NCBI GenBank assembly: GCA_038373865.1
Contig: JAXGGA010002889.1
Location: forward strand, 48,694-112,693
Length of the DNA stretch: 64,000 nt
Direction of reading: 5' to 3'
Origin: Uloborus plumipes
Taxonomy: Eukaryota; Arthropoda; Arachnida; Araneae; Uloboridae
Below, in pieces: positions 12,285 through 24,824 of this stretch. The notes below the pieces were generated by a model. The model searched no databases. It saw only the letters and a program-made list of their open reading frames with translations, and was not told where the DNA came from. How positions within the stretch are numbered: the first letter of the stretch is position 1; every line of letters starts with the position of its first letter. The translations under genes were made by a program, and so were the position numbers.

Positions 12285-13793
12285 ATAATATGAAATAGTT
12301 TCCGATATTATAATACGAAATTTTAAAGGATAAACCAGTAATTCAAAATTAAACTAACGTCCATCAGAGAAACCCCAATCTATTTCCTCCGCGCTTAATC
12401 TCTCTTTTCCTGTGGGAACACGCCTAATGTATCTGGGAAAGAATTTGCTCTGATTGAGCAGTGAAAAGGGTATAAGAAGGGCTGCTAGAAGAAAGACAAC
12501 CTCAAGGGGATCTAAGCCGCGCATTGAATTAATCTCCATCATGGTTATTATCGTCTTAGAGTATTCCAGGAACCATTAATCTGGATATCTAATCAGAAAT
12601 GGCAGAAACCAATCACAAATTTTACCGTTATGAAGCCGTACAGTGTCCCCCTACTTAATGCGGTGTACATAAAAGAAGTACTTAATTTGGGATGTTAGTG
12701 CAGTAGAATTAATTTTTACGAGCCCGTGTGAATAAGAAGTTTCTTTATTCAACAATACAGTGATTTTCTCTATACGAACTCCTTGAAATGGCAAAAATCA
12801 ATCAAAATTTTCACCGTTATGAAGGTACGCATTTTTCCTACTAAGTTGTGTTTCTGAAACCACTCGGGTACCCGAGCTCGAGTAGACATATCTACCTGAT
12901 TTTATATTTCATGATACTCTAACTGATTTCCCTCTGATCTTCAAAATTTTTGAATATCCGCTGTGTTTACATAGACTTATAATACATCATCATATAATAT
13001 AGTTGACCCTTTAATATCAGTAATAGAGTTAAATATAATACTTGAATTTGTAAAGAACGTCAATTTTATCTTTTATTCAGAGTTACATACATGCAAACCC
13101 ACACGTGAAACTAATAAAATCGTATTAACGAAGGAAGTTCGAAATTTTGACTTATCTCCTCTTTTCTGACGTAGTAATATATACACAGAGTAAGAGAGAA
13201 ATTGGTCTTATTAATATAAATACATTCGATTACTCAACAGTCAACACCTAAATTAAGTCACGTGCCCAATTCACTTCAGTTGTTCTATAATAACGTAACA
13301 TTAACATAAGTTCAATACAGGAAGCAATTCATTTGACATTTTGATGATTGCTCACCTTTTATTTTTAGATAACTTCCATAACTTCCAGCTCCATAAAAAT
13401 GCCTAAAAATAGAACCAATTCTATGAGAGCAACGAAAACAAGAATAACACGTGTCAAAAAACGCTGACTCCATCGTGTGTGTTGTAAACAGAACGAATGC
13501 ATCTTATAATGCATCGGAGATGTCGACCGAGTGTTTTGTTGCGCTAGAGAAGAATGATTTCCTTTTCGTGAGTTGTGCTGGAACAAAAGGTGTGAACGAT
13601 TTATTTACATTTCGCTGAAATTTGGCTTCCATTCAGAAGTTACATTGGAGGATTGATAAGGCTTTACAATGTATAAACGATTTCTTGGGACAACATTTTA
13701 ACAATGTTTATTGCAAAGGGATCTGTCTCTTTCTTTACATAACTAGAGGTCTCCGCCCTTTGTTCGCAGTCGCTCACCAACTTCCTAAGATTT
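12285..13793. other. No gene recognised
   Basis: Unique-looking AT-rich sequence. The minus-strand frames at 12354-12542 and 13365-13586 have no domain I recognise and no visible splice or promoter context. Confidence 0.45.
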
Positions 13794-14995
13794 AGTGGCT
13801 TACTCAGGGGGTGGGCTGATAGGGCTGCAGCCCCTCTGAAATTTACAAAACGAATATTAAAAATGTAAGCTAAGTTTTTCTTTTTCTAAATTTTCTTTTT
13901 TTTTTTTTAAATCCCAAAATGAGAAAAGCTTTCAGAGCAAATAATTAACCCATTAATGCCTAGCGTCCTTTTTTAGGGACGGTCCAAAAAAGGGTCTGAA
14001 TTTCCCCAAAATGAACATTTCAACCAAATAATAGTGTTCAATTAGTACCTTGGTATTGTTTCAATTCGTTATTAACAGATTGCAGCACATAACCATTGTA
14101 AAGTGTGTTCTGTAGCAGTTTTAATATGATCTTTATCAAAAATTACATCGTTCACAATCTCAAGAAAAAAAGCTAAGTTTTCAAAGTTATTCCCAGCTTC
14201 CCAGTTTATGTTAATTGCTGATTTTATTTCTTCTTATAAAATTTCTTTTTAAATATTATATCGTAGGCAGAAAAAAATTTAGTAAAAAAAGTATATACCC
14301 TCTGAGGTCTATCGTAACTTTTAAGGGACGATTTTTCTTTCCTTAATAAAACAATTATTTTTTACATGATATTTTTTATTATTTTTCCTGTCCATTAAAC
14401 ACTGTTTGTAACCAGTATACAAAATATCTTTGGAAAAAAAATGTCAGGCATTAATGGGTTAAGTATAGGATAAAATTAAAAGAAAGATTTTTTTGTTTTG
14501 GTATGTCTGTTTTATTGTACGTCATGTTTATGATTATCCCATTATTCCATTTTGCTCATTTTTATTTCAAATCTATGTTTAAGAAAAGCTTAATGTCTTT
14601 TATTCATCTAATTCTGTTAAATAAATTTCAGCAAATTGGATCGAAACCCAGTGTTGGGAACAATTGTAAAATAAACTGCAAAACTAACCCTATTAAAGCG
14701 TAAATTTGCCAAAATATTGCAAACAAGTGTTTCAGTAACACCTCTTTCAAAGAAGAATTTTTTTTTAATTTAAATTTATCATTCTCTGTGTCCGTCAAAA
14801 CGCTTTCTTCACAATGATTAAATAACAAAAAAAGTGTTTTCAATTATGTACTTTTGTCTACTAAAATAGGCATTGAAGCAGAAATTCGAGGCATTTACTT
14901 TCTTAGCTACATTTCATGAAGTGCTCCCCCCCCCCCCGCTCTCAAAGAGTCTTGACTCACCCCCCCCCTAAAATGATTTATCTGCGTACGCCACT
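13794..14995. mobile_element. hAT-like element (AGTGGCKTAC termini), hosting a piggyBac-like MITE
   Basis: The left end AGTGGCTTACTCAGGGGGTG and right end ATCTGCGTACGCCACT are inverted partners of a widespread animal DNA-transposon terminus. Poly-C tracts near 14925-14968 precede the right end. No clean 8-bp duplication is left, so the hAT call is tentative. Removing the 13949-14458 insertion leaves about 690 bp without a transposase. Confidence 0.55.
13949..14458. mobile_element. piggyBac-like MITE 1
   Basis: 510 bp with TIRs CCCATTAATGCCTAG and CAGGCATTAATGGG, flanked by TTAA on both sides, the hallmark target of piggyBac elements. Non-coding. It is inserted in the hAT-like element 13794-14995 and is therefore younger. 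Confidence 0.85.
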
Positions 14996-16200
14996 TCTTT
15001 TACTGCACTGTAATTTATTACAATGTGAATTGCAGTAAATATCTTGAGTGAGAGAATTTGAATTTTAATTTATCGTTTGCTGGTTGATTTCTGTTGATGT
15101 TTATTGTTTTTATTATCATTGCGAAGAATAACGTACGAAATTTCGGTGTAACACTTGAAAGTTTTAGAATCAATTGAATTTTTTTACAAAAAAGTGCTCC
15201 AAATATATTTTCGCTATGTGTTTATTTAATATTGGAATGTAAGTTTTAGCAGTTGCTGCTTTTGGTGGCGGAAATGTAAAAATGACAAGATTTACGTTCT
15301 TTATTGTAACCCTACTCTCGCCAATTTTTAATTAAAATGAACTATCGGAGGCATTGTTGTCTTTGACCAATGGCTGTTCGAAGAGGTAAAACCAAGGCCC
15401 ACCCCCTTTCTTAGAATATGACCTGTCCAATAAGACTAATTCTTGGCTAATTTCTTTAAATGGGTGGAGTATTCAAGCTATGCTAGAATCAATAACACAT
15501 TTGTGAATCCGTTCTTCAGTTTTTCTCCACTTTATCACCTCTTTAAGAAAAATGAACAATTCTAAAAAAAGGAGGAGTCAAGTGCCATCTCGTCAAAGCC
15601 AGACTTTATCTCCTGGACGCCGTCCTGCCACAGACATCCTTTCATAATTTCTTTGGCGTTACTTTGTTTTTAATTACGTAGAGATAAACTATTGCTGAAT
15701 TAAGCTTTTAAGACCTTATGACTCGATAATAAGCGAACAAGGGCAAATTATTTTTGCCTCAAAAATATCTCTGTAGAGTCTAGATGCTCTTTTGATTTGC
15801 ACCCATTTGAACTTTTTTCATTATTACACCAGTCGAGTAATTCCTTGGTTAGAAAGTTCGAAAGTACTATGATTGGTGGAGAAAAATCTAAAGAATCTGA
15901 GAAGTTTTGTAAATTAAGATCACTCACAGATTGCGAATATTTTCTTCGAGAAGTTAGAATTCAATTCGCTTATTTGTGTGAATAGAAACATTTTAATAAA
16001 ATTTTCCTGTAACCAATTTTTTACGCCTTAAATGTATTCTGGTTGAACGATTTTAAAGAAGAAAAACCAAATTTATCTTTTTATATTTTTTTTAACTCAA
16101 ATATAAAAACAAGCAATAAGCTCGACCTGGGATGAAACTTAAAGGTTTCTAATAGTTATACTTATGAAAGCCAATATAGGAAACTAACTATATATATATA
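14996..16200. other. No gene recognised
   Basis: AT-rich. The frame at 15797-15985 has no recognisable domain. Ends in a short TA tract that is the target of the next element. Confidence 0.45.
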
Positions 16201-16851
16201 CAGGGTGTCCACTCCAATCGTGGACCAATAGCTAATTTCTAAACAGTTAGAGATAAGCATATAGTTTATTTAGGAAAAAATCTCCAAATTATGAAAGGAA
16301 TTTTGGATCTATTCAATGTTTTTCAAAAAATCAAATTTTGAAAGAGTTATGAAATTTAAATTTTTATACAGCCCCGCAGTCCTATCAATCATATTTAGTA
16401 AAACATTCTTGACACTGTAACGTTTAAAACTAAAAAAAAATCACTGTTCTACGACAAAAATTGACCGAGTTATGACGTTTTGAAAAATCAAGATTTTGAA
16501 GGATTTCGCATACGGTCCCTTAAGCAATCTTTCGATGACGTCATGAAACAATGCAAAATCTTGATTTTTCAAAACGTCATAACTCGGTCAATTTTTGTGG
16601 TAGAAGAGTGATTTTTTTTTAGTTTTAAACGTTACAGTGTCAAGAATGTTTTACTAAATATGATTGATAGGACTGGGGGGCTGTATAAAAATTTAAATTT
16701 CGTAACTCTTTCAAAATTTGATTTTTTGAGAAACATTGAATAGACCCAAAATTCCTTTCATAATTTGGAGATTTTTTCCTAAATAAACTATATGCTTATC
16801 TCTAACGGTTTAGAAGTTAGCTATTGGTCCACGATTGGAGTGGACACCCTG
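16201..16851. mobile_element. Palindromic MITE (CAGGGTGTCC family), copy 2
   Basis: 651 bp, near-complete palindrome with ends CAGGGTGTCCACTCCAATCG and CGATTGGAGTGGACACCCTG and TA on both sides. Very similar to 10682-11341, including the AAAACGTCATAACTCGGTCA block in each arm and a GATGACGTCATG near the centre. The centre is in the opposite orientation to copy 1, as expected if the two copies lie in opposite directions. Confidence 0.88.
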
Positions 16852-16865
16852 TATATGCATATATA

Positions 16866-17142
16866 AAAGATAAATACAACGTTAAAAATCACAAATGCGC
16901 AAGGATACTGGAGACACGTGTTTCGGCGTTGCAAGGAACGCCTTTTTCAATGCAAGAAAATTATGAGCTTATGGATGTGCAACAGATATCCGACAACAGC
17001 AATTTTGGCTTTTTTCGAATGTCTGTACATCCATAAGCTCACAATTTTTTTGCATTGAAAAAGGCTTTTCCTTGTAACGCAGAAAAACGTGTCTGCAGTA
17101 TCCGTGAGCATTTATGCTTTTTTAACGTTGTATTTATCCTTT
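16866..17142. mobile_element. Palindromic MITE (GACACGTGTTTCGGC family), copy 2
   Basis: Second copy, only 14 bp after the preceding palindromic MITE. Arms start GATAAATACAACGTTAAAAA and end with the inverse (TTAACGTTGTATTTATC). The 70-codon frame that starts at 16824 is a by-product of the repeat. Confidence 0.85.
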
Positions 17143-18110
17143 ACATTTCTGCACTAAGGTATTTATGTATTTCATTTTAGCTATGTATATTTATACTGAG
17201 TCAGTATGCCCTAAGAATGACATAATAAAGTACCAAAAATGTACATTTTAAATGATGTTAAAAATAGTCTAAATTGATGAAATGAAAGACAATATTATTA
17301 AAACATGCGGATATTCAAAAATTTGACTGATTTACTTGAAATTAAGAAGTCAAATCATCTTAATAAGAAGAACAAGTATAAAGGATTAAATAAAAAGAAT
17401 TTTAAAAAAAACGACCCTGATTGCGGACCTCAAATAAAAACGAGCTTCCCTAGTCGGAAACTTTTTATATTTAAATATATAAAATTGTTTTCAAGAGGAC
17501 ATGGCAAACACAGAAAAGGAAACATAATCCTTACTAGTCGTATAAGGAGCGAAAATTGAAAATTCTTATACTAAAATCAATTGCAATTATTTTAATTGCA
17601 ACAAATTGAGACTAGCAACAGATAAACATTGAAAATCATTGAGTTTTTCTCCTTGTCGGCCAACAATGTTTGTTTGTTACTTTCCAATCGCGTAAATAAA
17701 AGCTTGGCCGCATTTGCGCCAAAAGTTTTAAAAGCGCTATAGTTCGTGTTCTGAAGAGTATGAAAATTCCGAATACATTCTATCAGACACAGAAAATGTT
17801 GCTCTTTCTTTTAGTACGATTGTTTTAAATTTTCATGTATGTTTTCACTTCATATATCGCAAAAACCGTTTTAAAGGTTTTTAATTAATACCTTCGTAAA
17901 TAAATGTCATCCGAAGACACGACCCTAGCCAAGAACAATCTCGCTTAACTCTCCTTTCAAACAAAACAAAATCAAAATCAGTCTATCCGTTTAGAAGCTA
18001 GAGTGCCACAGACAGATACAGACGCGTTAAACTTATAACCCTTTCCTTGTTGCTCCGGGAATTAAAAATAACAACATAGGCACACAATTAGACTGTTTCC
18101 TTCTTCAGTT
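17143..18110. other. No gene recognised
   Basis: The Lys/Asn-rich 84-codon frame (17305-17559) is AT-driven and matches no family I know. Confidence 0.4.
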
Positions 18111-18462
18111 CACTGCAAAAAATGAGCTGTTGTTCTTACAGTATAATACTGGTAGCTGAGGCTCTAATTTAAAATAGTAAAATGCGCTGTAATAAACTGC
18201 AAAACTAGCAATTTTACTCTTTTTTACTGTAGAGTTAGCATTTTACAGTTTATTGCCGTAAAATTTAACTGTATTATACTATTAAAACAACAGTATAATA
18301 CTGGCAAAAAAGGTTCCAGTTTTAAACTGTGAAATGTACGGTAATAAATTGTTAAATTAGCAATTCTACACTTTATTACAGTAAAAATAGCAAATTTACA
18401 GTTTATCGCTATAAAATTAGCTGTGTATTATACTGTAAAAGCAAAATTCATTTCTTACAGTT
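18111..18462. mobile_element. Dimeric MITE family, copy 3
   Basis: About 350 bp. It starts CACTGCAAAAAATGAGCTGT and carries the inverse of the family blocks (AGTATAATACTGG, GGTTCCAGTTTTAAACTGTG), so it lies in the opposite direction to copies 2 and 4. The right end (..TTCTTACAG) is decayed. Confidence 0.75.
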
Positions 18463-19958
18463 TTTATGTCATCGGCTTTCGAGCTAACAGGTTTTGGATA
18501 CGTTGTAGCATAACAAAAAGTGAAGATGACTATGTATGATACTGTCTTTTCATATGCAATAACACAGGCGGAATTTCTATTTTTACTTCTTGTCAAAAGT
18601 TGTTTGCTTCCACCAAAATGCCGGACATAGAATGATTTTTATTTCGAGTAGTTTCTTTTTACCGCCATCTGAATCAAAAATAAATCGCTGTAGTTACAAG
18701 AAGGAAATGATCTATCATTCATCAAGTCAGGACCAAAAATGTTATTTTGTTTTTTTTCTCCCCTTAAAGCTAATGTTCTGATATTTAGTATTTGTACAAA
18801 AGAAACAAGTTGGAACTTTCTAAAAAAATTTTGCTCCAAAGTATCTATCGACTTGATTACATAATGCCCCAGATTCCTCTTAAAAAAGAAAAACAAAAAA
18901 GATTTTGAAAGAAATTCGCCATGCGGCTCTATCATTGTAAAAGACTTTTAAAACTCAAAAGATTTTTTTTCCTTCTTTTCACGAGTATTTTCGCAATTAA
19001 TCATTCGCTTCATTACAGGAAGTAGATTCTGAGAAAAAAAGAAGAGAAAAAGAAAACAAAAACTAGTTTAATCGGGAAAATATAATTTTTAGGAAACTTT
19101 TAGAAACATACTTACTATTAACTCTCAAAAACTTATTGTGTGTCTGAATTTATCGGTTACGATAAATTGTTGATTAAAATGTTTTTAAATAATTGATAAA
19201 TAAGTAAAATATTTTTTAAAGATTGCATTTCTTTTACCTTGAAGCATCTGAACGTTATTTTTTACTGTAATATGAAGAGCTGAAAAGAGCACCTTAGCAG
19301 CTAATGAAATCGTTGAAACAATAAAACGCTTCAAAATTGGTCTGAGTTTTTATGCACTCTTAGGCAACACTTCGGAAATTTTAATTCCATATATTGTTTA
19401 ATTAGCTGTTTAGGTTTAAGCTATATACCAATTCACATGAACATCTTTTTTAAATGTAAACCTTTAAATACATGCAAAAAAATCGAAGTTATTTTCTGTC
19501 TTGATGGACGACAATGATATGATTGCTTTGAAACCATAACTGGAATTCATAAATATGAAGCGAGTGACTAGTTACGGAAATGTGACTATATTATTGAAAA
19601 ATGAATATTTATTTTACTCTGAAACAGTACACGCACAATATTTGTTACAAGACAGAGAAGAAAACGCAACATACAAATGAAGGGGGAATTATCACAGCGT
19701 GGAACATGTCAAATGGGGAAAATATTTCCCACTTCTGTTATAGCTTTTTTCTCCTCACCCTTAGCTTTTTTCTCCTAGCCCTTTTTTCTCCTCACTCTTC
19801 AGTTCACTTCCTATCATGATTTTTGGGCCCTCATGTTTGCTGACATGCATTTAGTTTTATTTTCCTTTTTCCATCTTTGATGTTTCAAGTAAAGGGTAAA
19901 AAGAGGAACTTTAGATGATTCCACTTGTTGAATGAATCAAATTCAAATTGCAAATATA
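18463..19958. other. No gene recognised
   Basis: AT-rich. A small tandem array at about 19739-19800 repeats AGCTTTTTTCTCCT two to three times. No coding signal. Confidence 0.45.
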
Positions 19959-20084
19959 TATGGTGTCCGGATCAAATGCACTTAATTTGAATAATCGATT
20001 TAAAAAAAATGTTCAAGCGCTATGAAGGGGATAGTTTCAAACGTCGACAACTGAGTTCTTAGAGTTCACCTGCAAAAAAAAATG

Positions 20085-20093
20085 TATATATAT

Positions 20094-20184
<91 letters not shown>
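20085..20184. repeat. (TA)n microsatellite
   Basis: About 100 bases of nearly pure TA. It directly abuts the CACTGC end of the next element, so it lies at a TA insertion site. Confidence 0.95.
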
Positions 20185-20187
<3 letters not shown>

Positions 20188-21223
20188 TGCAATGCAAAAG
20201 TTTAGACAAAGTGCAAATATGTGAATAAAAAGAAAACTATTCAACGAAATGCTTTCAAATTTCTACTGCAGGTACACAATATGGTCCCAAATACGTGTCT
20301 GGAGTTCTTATAACTATAACTGGAATCAAATTTTGGATATTACAAAAGACATTTTTTTACATTGTTGCAAAAGTTTAATCCCTTGAAATGTGATTGGTGG
20401 AGGAAATGCGGAACTGTATTATTCATTTATAAAATGCAGAGATTGCTGAATAAATAATTAAAATCTCAAAAGCTCTTTAGTTCTCGTGTAAAGAATATGA
20501 GAATGTTTGGAAGCCGAAATTTGAAAATGAGCCTACTTTATTAATTTTTTGTCTTTTAAATCGGCTCTAGTATGGTAGTGCATTGTTTTTTACTTTGTGG
20601 AGAGCAAATTCAGACATGCGTATCGATCAAAAAGTCCAAGAAAAATTATATTTCTTAAGGATGAAGGAATTGAAAACACGGCTCAGACTGACGATTCGCC
20701 CCTTAATCCTACAAAAGTTCAACTTGGGTCAAAAACAGCACGTGACAGCATAAGTAGATGAACAACTGAATCGGAATGCATAAAAAAAACAAAGAATTGT
20801 GCCTGAGCCTTTTCGGACAGAGTGTCCCAAATAAGCCAGATTTTAATGTGAAAAGCAGCATGTGTATCATCGTGACTAAAAAATGAATGGCAATTTCTTT
20901 GATAAAAATTATTAAAATTGGGATGGCCTAGATGGATTATAATTCTTTTTTAGGGCCTTGAGAAATATCCAATGATCATATGCTGTGCTTCTTTTACCAA
21001 TAAAATCTGGCTTATTTGGGACACTGTCTGAAAAGGCTCAATCACAATTCTTTGTTTTTTTTAATGTATTCCGATTCAGTTGTTCATCTACTTACGCTGC
21101 CACGTGCTGTTTTTGACCCAAGTTGAAGTTTTGTAGGATTAAGGGGCGAATCGTCAGTCTGAGCCGTTTTTTCAATTCCTTCATCCTTAAGAAATATAAT
21201 TTTTCTTTGACTTTTTGATCGAT
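20185..21223. mobile_element. Palindromic Tc1-type element, right arm truncated
   Basis: It starts CACTGCAATGCAAAAGTTTA after TA. The left arm matches 40841-41560, minus about 27 bp near 20383. The right arm stops at 21223, after about 240 bp of the roughly 670 bp seen in the full copy. The arms share CCCAAATAAGCCAGATTTTA and the inverse. Frames inside are mirror-image by-products. Confidence 0.8.
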
Positions 21224-21923
21224 TGTTCAGAACACTTATCGGGAAGGACAGATCAAAGAAAGATTCGAACAGTTTATAAAATAAGTACAGGGCAATTGCT
21301 AATAGACGTATCAGTTTTTCCCAAAACAGCTTACAAGTACCAGAAGAAGTTTTGTTTTATTTCACAAACTTAACTAAGGAAATAACTACCATATAATGCA
21401 GTTACATTATGAAGATTTCCAGAAAAAAATATTGAAATAATAGCATTTTCTCCGTAACGGACGTGTCTCGTTAAAAATACTTTCATATAAATAATGTTTC
21501 AGAAAATTTAACTGTATTTTACAGAAGTAGAGTCCATGTTCTTAAAAAATTCATGCAACGAAACAAGGACTTAACATATTTAGAGCCTCTGCAGGTTGTT
21601 TTGTGTAGCAGCCGATGCTTTTTTTAAATTTCAAAATAGAATTGCCCTACACCTTAAGATAAGAGCATTTCAAAAGATTCTATTCACTGTTATTGGGTCA
21701 TTCCATAGAAATGTCAACCTCAGCCGAAGAAAAAAAAATCCCGAAGTGAAAAAAGTATCAATAAATAAATAAATAAGTAAATAAATAAATAAAAATCATA
21801 CAGTTTAAGAAGTTAATAAAAATTGAAAAAATATTGTAATTATCACAGAGATTAGCCATAATAAATAGTTTGTAGTGTGTTTACTGCTTGTTATTCGATA
21901 GTTACGTTAGTCACGTTACGTTA

Positions 21924-23009
21924 GCGCGCTTTTCCACTTGATGACACGACAACGACGAAAGTCGGACGGTAATGCTGCAACGATAAGTACGGTGTCGTGT
22001 CGTCTATAGCACTGCTTTTCCACTCAAACGATATCGTTTCTCCTAATGAGTCATTTTCCACCTTATTTCATTTCGAAACAGCACTGTGTTCGCACGTATA
22101 TTATTATGGCTGCTCAATTTAACAGATTACGACTACTATATTTGCTTTCCCTCCGGAGAAAAAGAAAACAAATTAAGAGAAGGTATTGGGTGCACCATAG
22201 TTTTAAAGAAAGGTACATTGTAGGCGAGCTTTATACTTTTCAAGAAATTGCAAAAAGATTTTAGGGGATTTTAAATATTTTTACTAAATTTACAAAGAAT
22301 AGTAAAAATTTAAATTCTGGACAAGGTTATTTAACACAAGTAGTTTAATCTAAAGTGTATAATGTATTTTTGTAGAACGCCTGTTTCTTTCTTGTCTGTA
22401 GAAGATTTGCCGTCATATTCCTCATCTAAAAATCTAAAAACTTCTTCCCAAGCTTTTTTCCTGTGAATTTGATTTTTGTATAAAATATTTCGCTTATCCC
22501 ATAGACATCACGGTCGCTGCTCATTTAATTCACACAAAACAGACACGTCAAACTTGAATGCCATGACTACTGTGTTGCTCATCGAAGAAAGTTCAGAATG
22601 AAAATTTAATCTTTTTTGAAGCATTAAAAATCGTCTGCGCTACAATTAATGAAACAAAGTAGAAGATAAAATGATTAAAATCTTTTAATGCTACATCTTT
22701 TATCAATCGTTTGCAAATTGAAACTTAGATTTATTAATGCAGAGATGTCGAATTTAAACGCCATTGCTATATTTCGAAGAAAGTAAACAGATGAATGAAT
22801 GTCGTCCCGATTTTAAAGGCGAGACGGATGCCATTCGACACGAATGGGACGACAAATGATATCTTTCGGTCAGACACGACACAATCGTCCTGGAATCGTT
22901 AGATGGAAAATCGCATAGCATATTTTAATGCATTTTGCGTGCGCCCATGTCGGATGATGACAATCGTTTACGATTTATCGTTGTCGTGTCGGTAAGTGGA
23001 AAAGCGCCC
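21924..23009 (+). mobile_element. PIF/Harbinger element (decayed, larger copy)
   Basis: 1,086 bp, TIRs GCGCGCTTTTCCACTTGATG (one base off the family start) and TAAGTGGAAAAGCGCCC, flanked by TTA on both sides. Inner terminal blocks match the MITE at 4831-5016. It holds a remnant of the transposase start (22106-22264), so it is close to the autonomous parent of that MITE. Confidence 0.85.
22106..22264 (+). pseudogene. PIF/Harbinger transposase, N-terminal remnant
   Basis: A frame of about 52 codons starts MAAQFNRLRLLYLL, continues through an Arg/Lys-rich stretch to RRYWVHHSFKERY and ends in ..GELYTFQEIAKRF. The Leu-rich start followed by RR(Y/W)WVH is the common opening of HARBI1-like (DDE_Tnp_4) transposases in animals. 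The family is about 350-400 residues, so only the first eighth remains and all catalytic residues are missing. It lies at the expected place, about 180 bp inside the left TIR. I chose the second in-frame Met because the similarity begins there. Confidence 0.65.
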
Positions 23010-23798
23010 TTAGTCACACTCCATCTTAAGTAAAAGTGACAATTAAGACTTTAAAAAAAATTAAGATTTAATAAATGTGATTTTTTTTAAAAGCCAACTT
23101 TACACATTTTTCAAATATATCATTCGATTCTTAACACTTGCTTAACAGTGAGAAATGTTTGCTTCACAACATGATCATTCATTTTCAGGGTTGCAAAAAT
23201 GTTACGTTAGTCACGCTGCTATTTTGGATGAAAAAATATCTACTGTCAGTAATTCTGTTTTAAATTCTTAGCAGAAATGATACATAGATACCATGTACAT
23301 TGTAAATCTACCAGCATAACTAAAACATATTTTTTATCCTTTAAGTTACAAGTAAAAACAGTAACAAAATCAGCTCTGAATGTTACGTTAGTCACCATGG
23401 AGTGACCCTATTACGGATTTGTGTTCTGCATTGTATAGCAGTGAACAGCTTGTGTCCTCTCTTATGGGAATGCCATTTTCCCCTTTGCCCCCTTATAAAA
23501 ATCGCAGAATGGTCAGACAAGACAAAAAAAGAAGCAAAAAAATGCTGGAAAACTTTGAAATTTCATCTATTAAATTTTGCCACTATCACCCTCATAACGT
23601 TTGAACTTTTTCTTTCATTCACTGTTCAAATTAAGTACGCTTGATTCGGACACTCTGTTTTAATAATTGAGCAATAAAATTACGGGTAAATTTATTCTTA
23701 AATTTACTACCAACTGCACCTTAATAAAGACTTAGCCTTTGTGTTGAAAAAAAAAAGGTAGAATATTAAAAAATTTTTAATTTATCTTTAGTATTAGT

Positions 23799-24545
23799 TA
23801 GGGATGCACCGATTAATCGGCAGTACCGATTGATCGGCCATAATCGGCCACTTTGCCGATTATTAATAATCGGTAAAATCGGGCCGATTAATCGGCAGAA
23901 AATATATTTTTCAAACATTATTCTTTAAAGTATACCTTCACTAAGAAACTATGATGAATAATTTTATTAACAGTAATAATAATCCTCACAGTTGATATAA
24001 AGTTTTTTTTTTTTTTAATTAAGTATCTTACTTTGAATAGATATACAAACACATAGACAATGTTTCTACACATTTTTCATGTGGCAATAGTTTTCTCCTT
24101 AGCACAATGCTTTTAGATAACCTGTAATTTTCAAGGAATATAAGTTTGAATTAAATTGTTACTAATTATTTAAAAATATAGATTGAAAGTACTCCTAAAT
24201 TGGAGTGCTTACCACAGACTCCCCCTCCCCCCTTTTTTTTTGAATTTTTATGTCCAATTAACATAACTAACAATGTGTTAATAATATTATTGACAATAAT
24301 ATGCAAATTGGTTCTAAGAAATTTGATAAATATTGAAATTATTTTGTGAAAACTAGGAAAATGGAAAAAAAAATCTTCTCTCAAAAATAAATTACTTTCT
24401 ATTTCTAAACTTGGAATTGAAAAAAGAGAAAAATCAGTGATGGAAAAATTGGTAGTAGGAAACAATCAAAATTATCATTAATCGCCCCAACCGCCGATTA
24501 ATCGGTAATCAGTAATCGGCCAATTTGCTTATCGGTGCATCCCTA
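23799..24545. mobile_element. hAT element (TAGGGATGCACCGAT family)
   Basis: 747 bp, TIRs TAGGGATGCACCGATTAATC and its inverse partner ..TTATCGGTGCATCCCTA, with a perfect 8-bp duplication GTATTAGT (23791-23798, 24546-24553). Palindromic CCGATTAATCGGC sites repeat near both ends. This TIR start is known from hAT elements in several animals. No transposase. Confidence 0.9.
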
Positions 24546-24824
24546 GTATTAGTATTTGCTGCTCTACTATTTAAATTTAGCTGTTTGTTTAAAAATTATC
24601 ATGTTAATCATTTTATAGCAGGAAATTAACAAAATAAAAATCAGAATTACTGCATATTAAAACTCTAAGCTCCCACGCCGCGATTATACGAAAAGTAACT
24701 ATTTTCTCTCAAAACTAACTCAGAATTGCATTAATTAAAAATAAATGTAATTCCACCGGATTTTGTTGATAATTATCCGAAGCAAGCGATGAGCGTTCCT
24801 TAATTCAACATCAGTACCCCTAAC

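Larger units (their letters stand above)
21695..23408. mobile_element. GGGTMATTCC element, copy 1 (with Harbinger insertion)
   Basis: TIRs GGGTCATTCCATAGAAATG and, inverted, GGGTCACTCCATGG, with TATT on both sides (4-bp duplication). It carries four GTTACGTTAGTCAC motifs; one is split by the Harbinger insertion. Without the insertion it is about 625 bp. Both ends match 26278-28322. A short AAAT microsatellite lies at 21761-21794. I cannot name the superfamily. Confidence 0.75.
19959..23657. mobile_element. Mariner-like element with several insertions
   Basis: The two ends are inverted copies about 75-80 bp long: left GGTGTCCGGATCAAATGCAC and right, read inversely, CAGAGTGTCCGAATCAAGCG. Both then run into CTTAATTTGAA and GTTCAAACG/GCGYTATGA blocks. 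The TG(T)CC start and TA-like flank fit mariner/Tc1 elements. It now spans 3.7 kb because it holds the TA microsatellite, a palindromic Tc1-type element and the element at 21695-23408. No transposase frame survives. Confidence 0.65.

Noticed and set aside
17305..17559. Lys-rich 84-codon frame as an exon
   Set aside because: AT-driven composition, no family resemblance, no splice or polyA context.
20059..20244. 61-codon minus frame
   Set aside because: Translation of the TA microsatellite.
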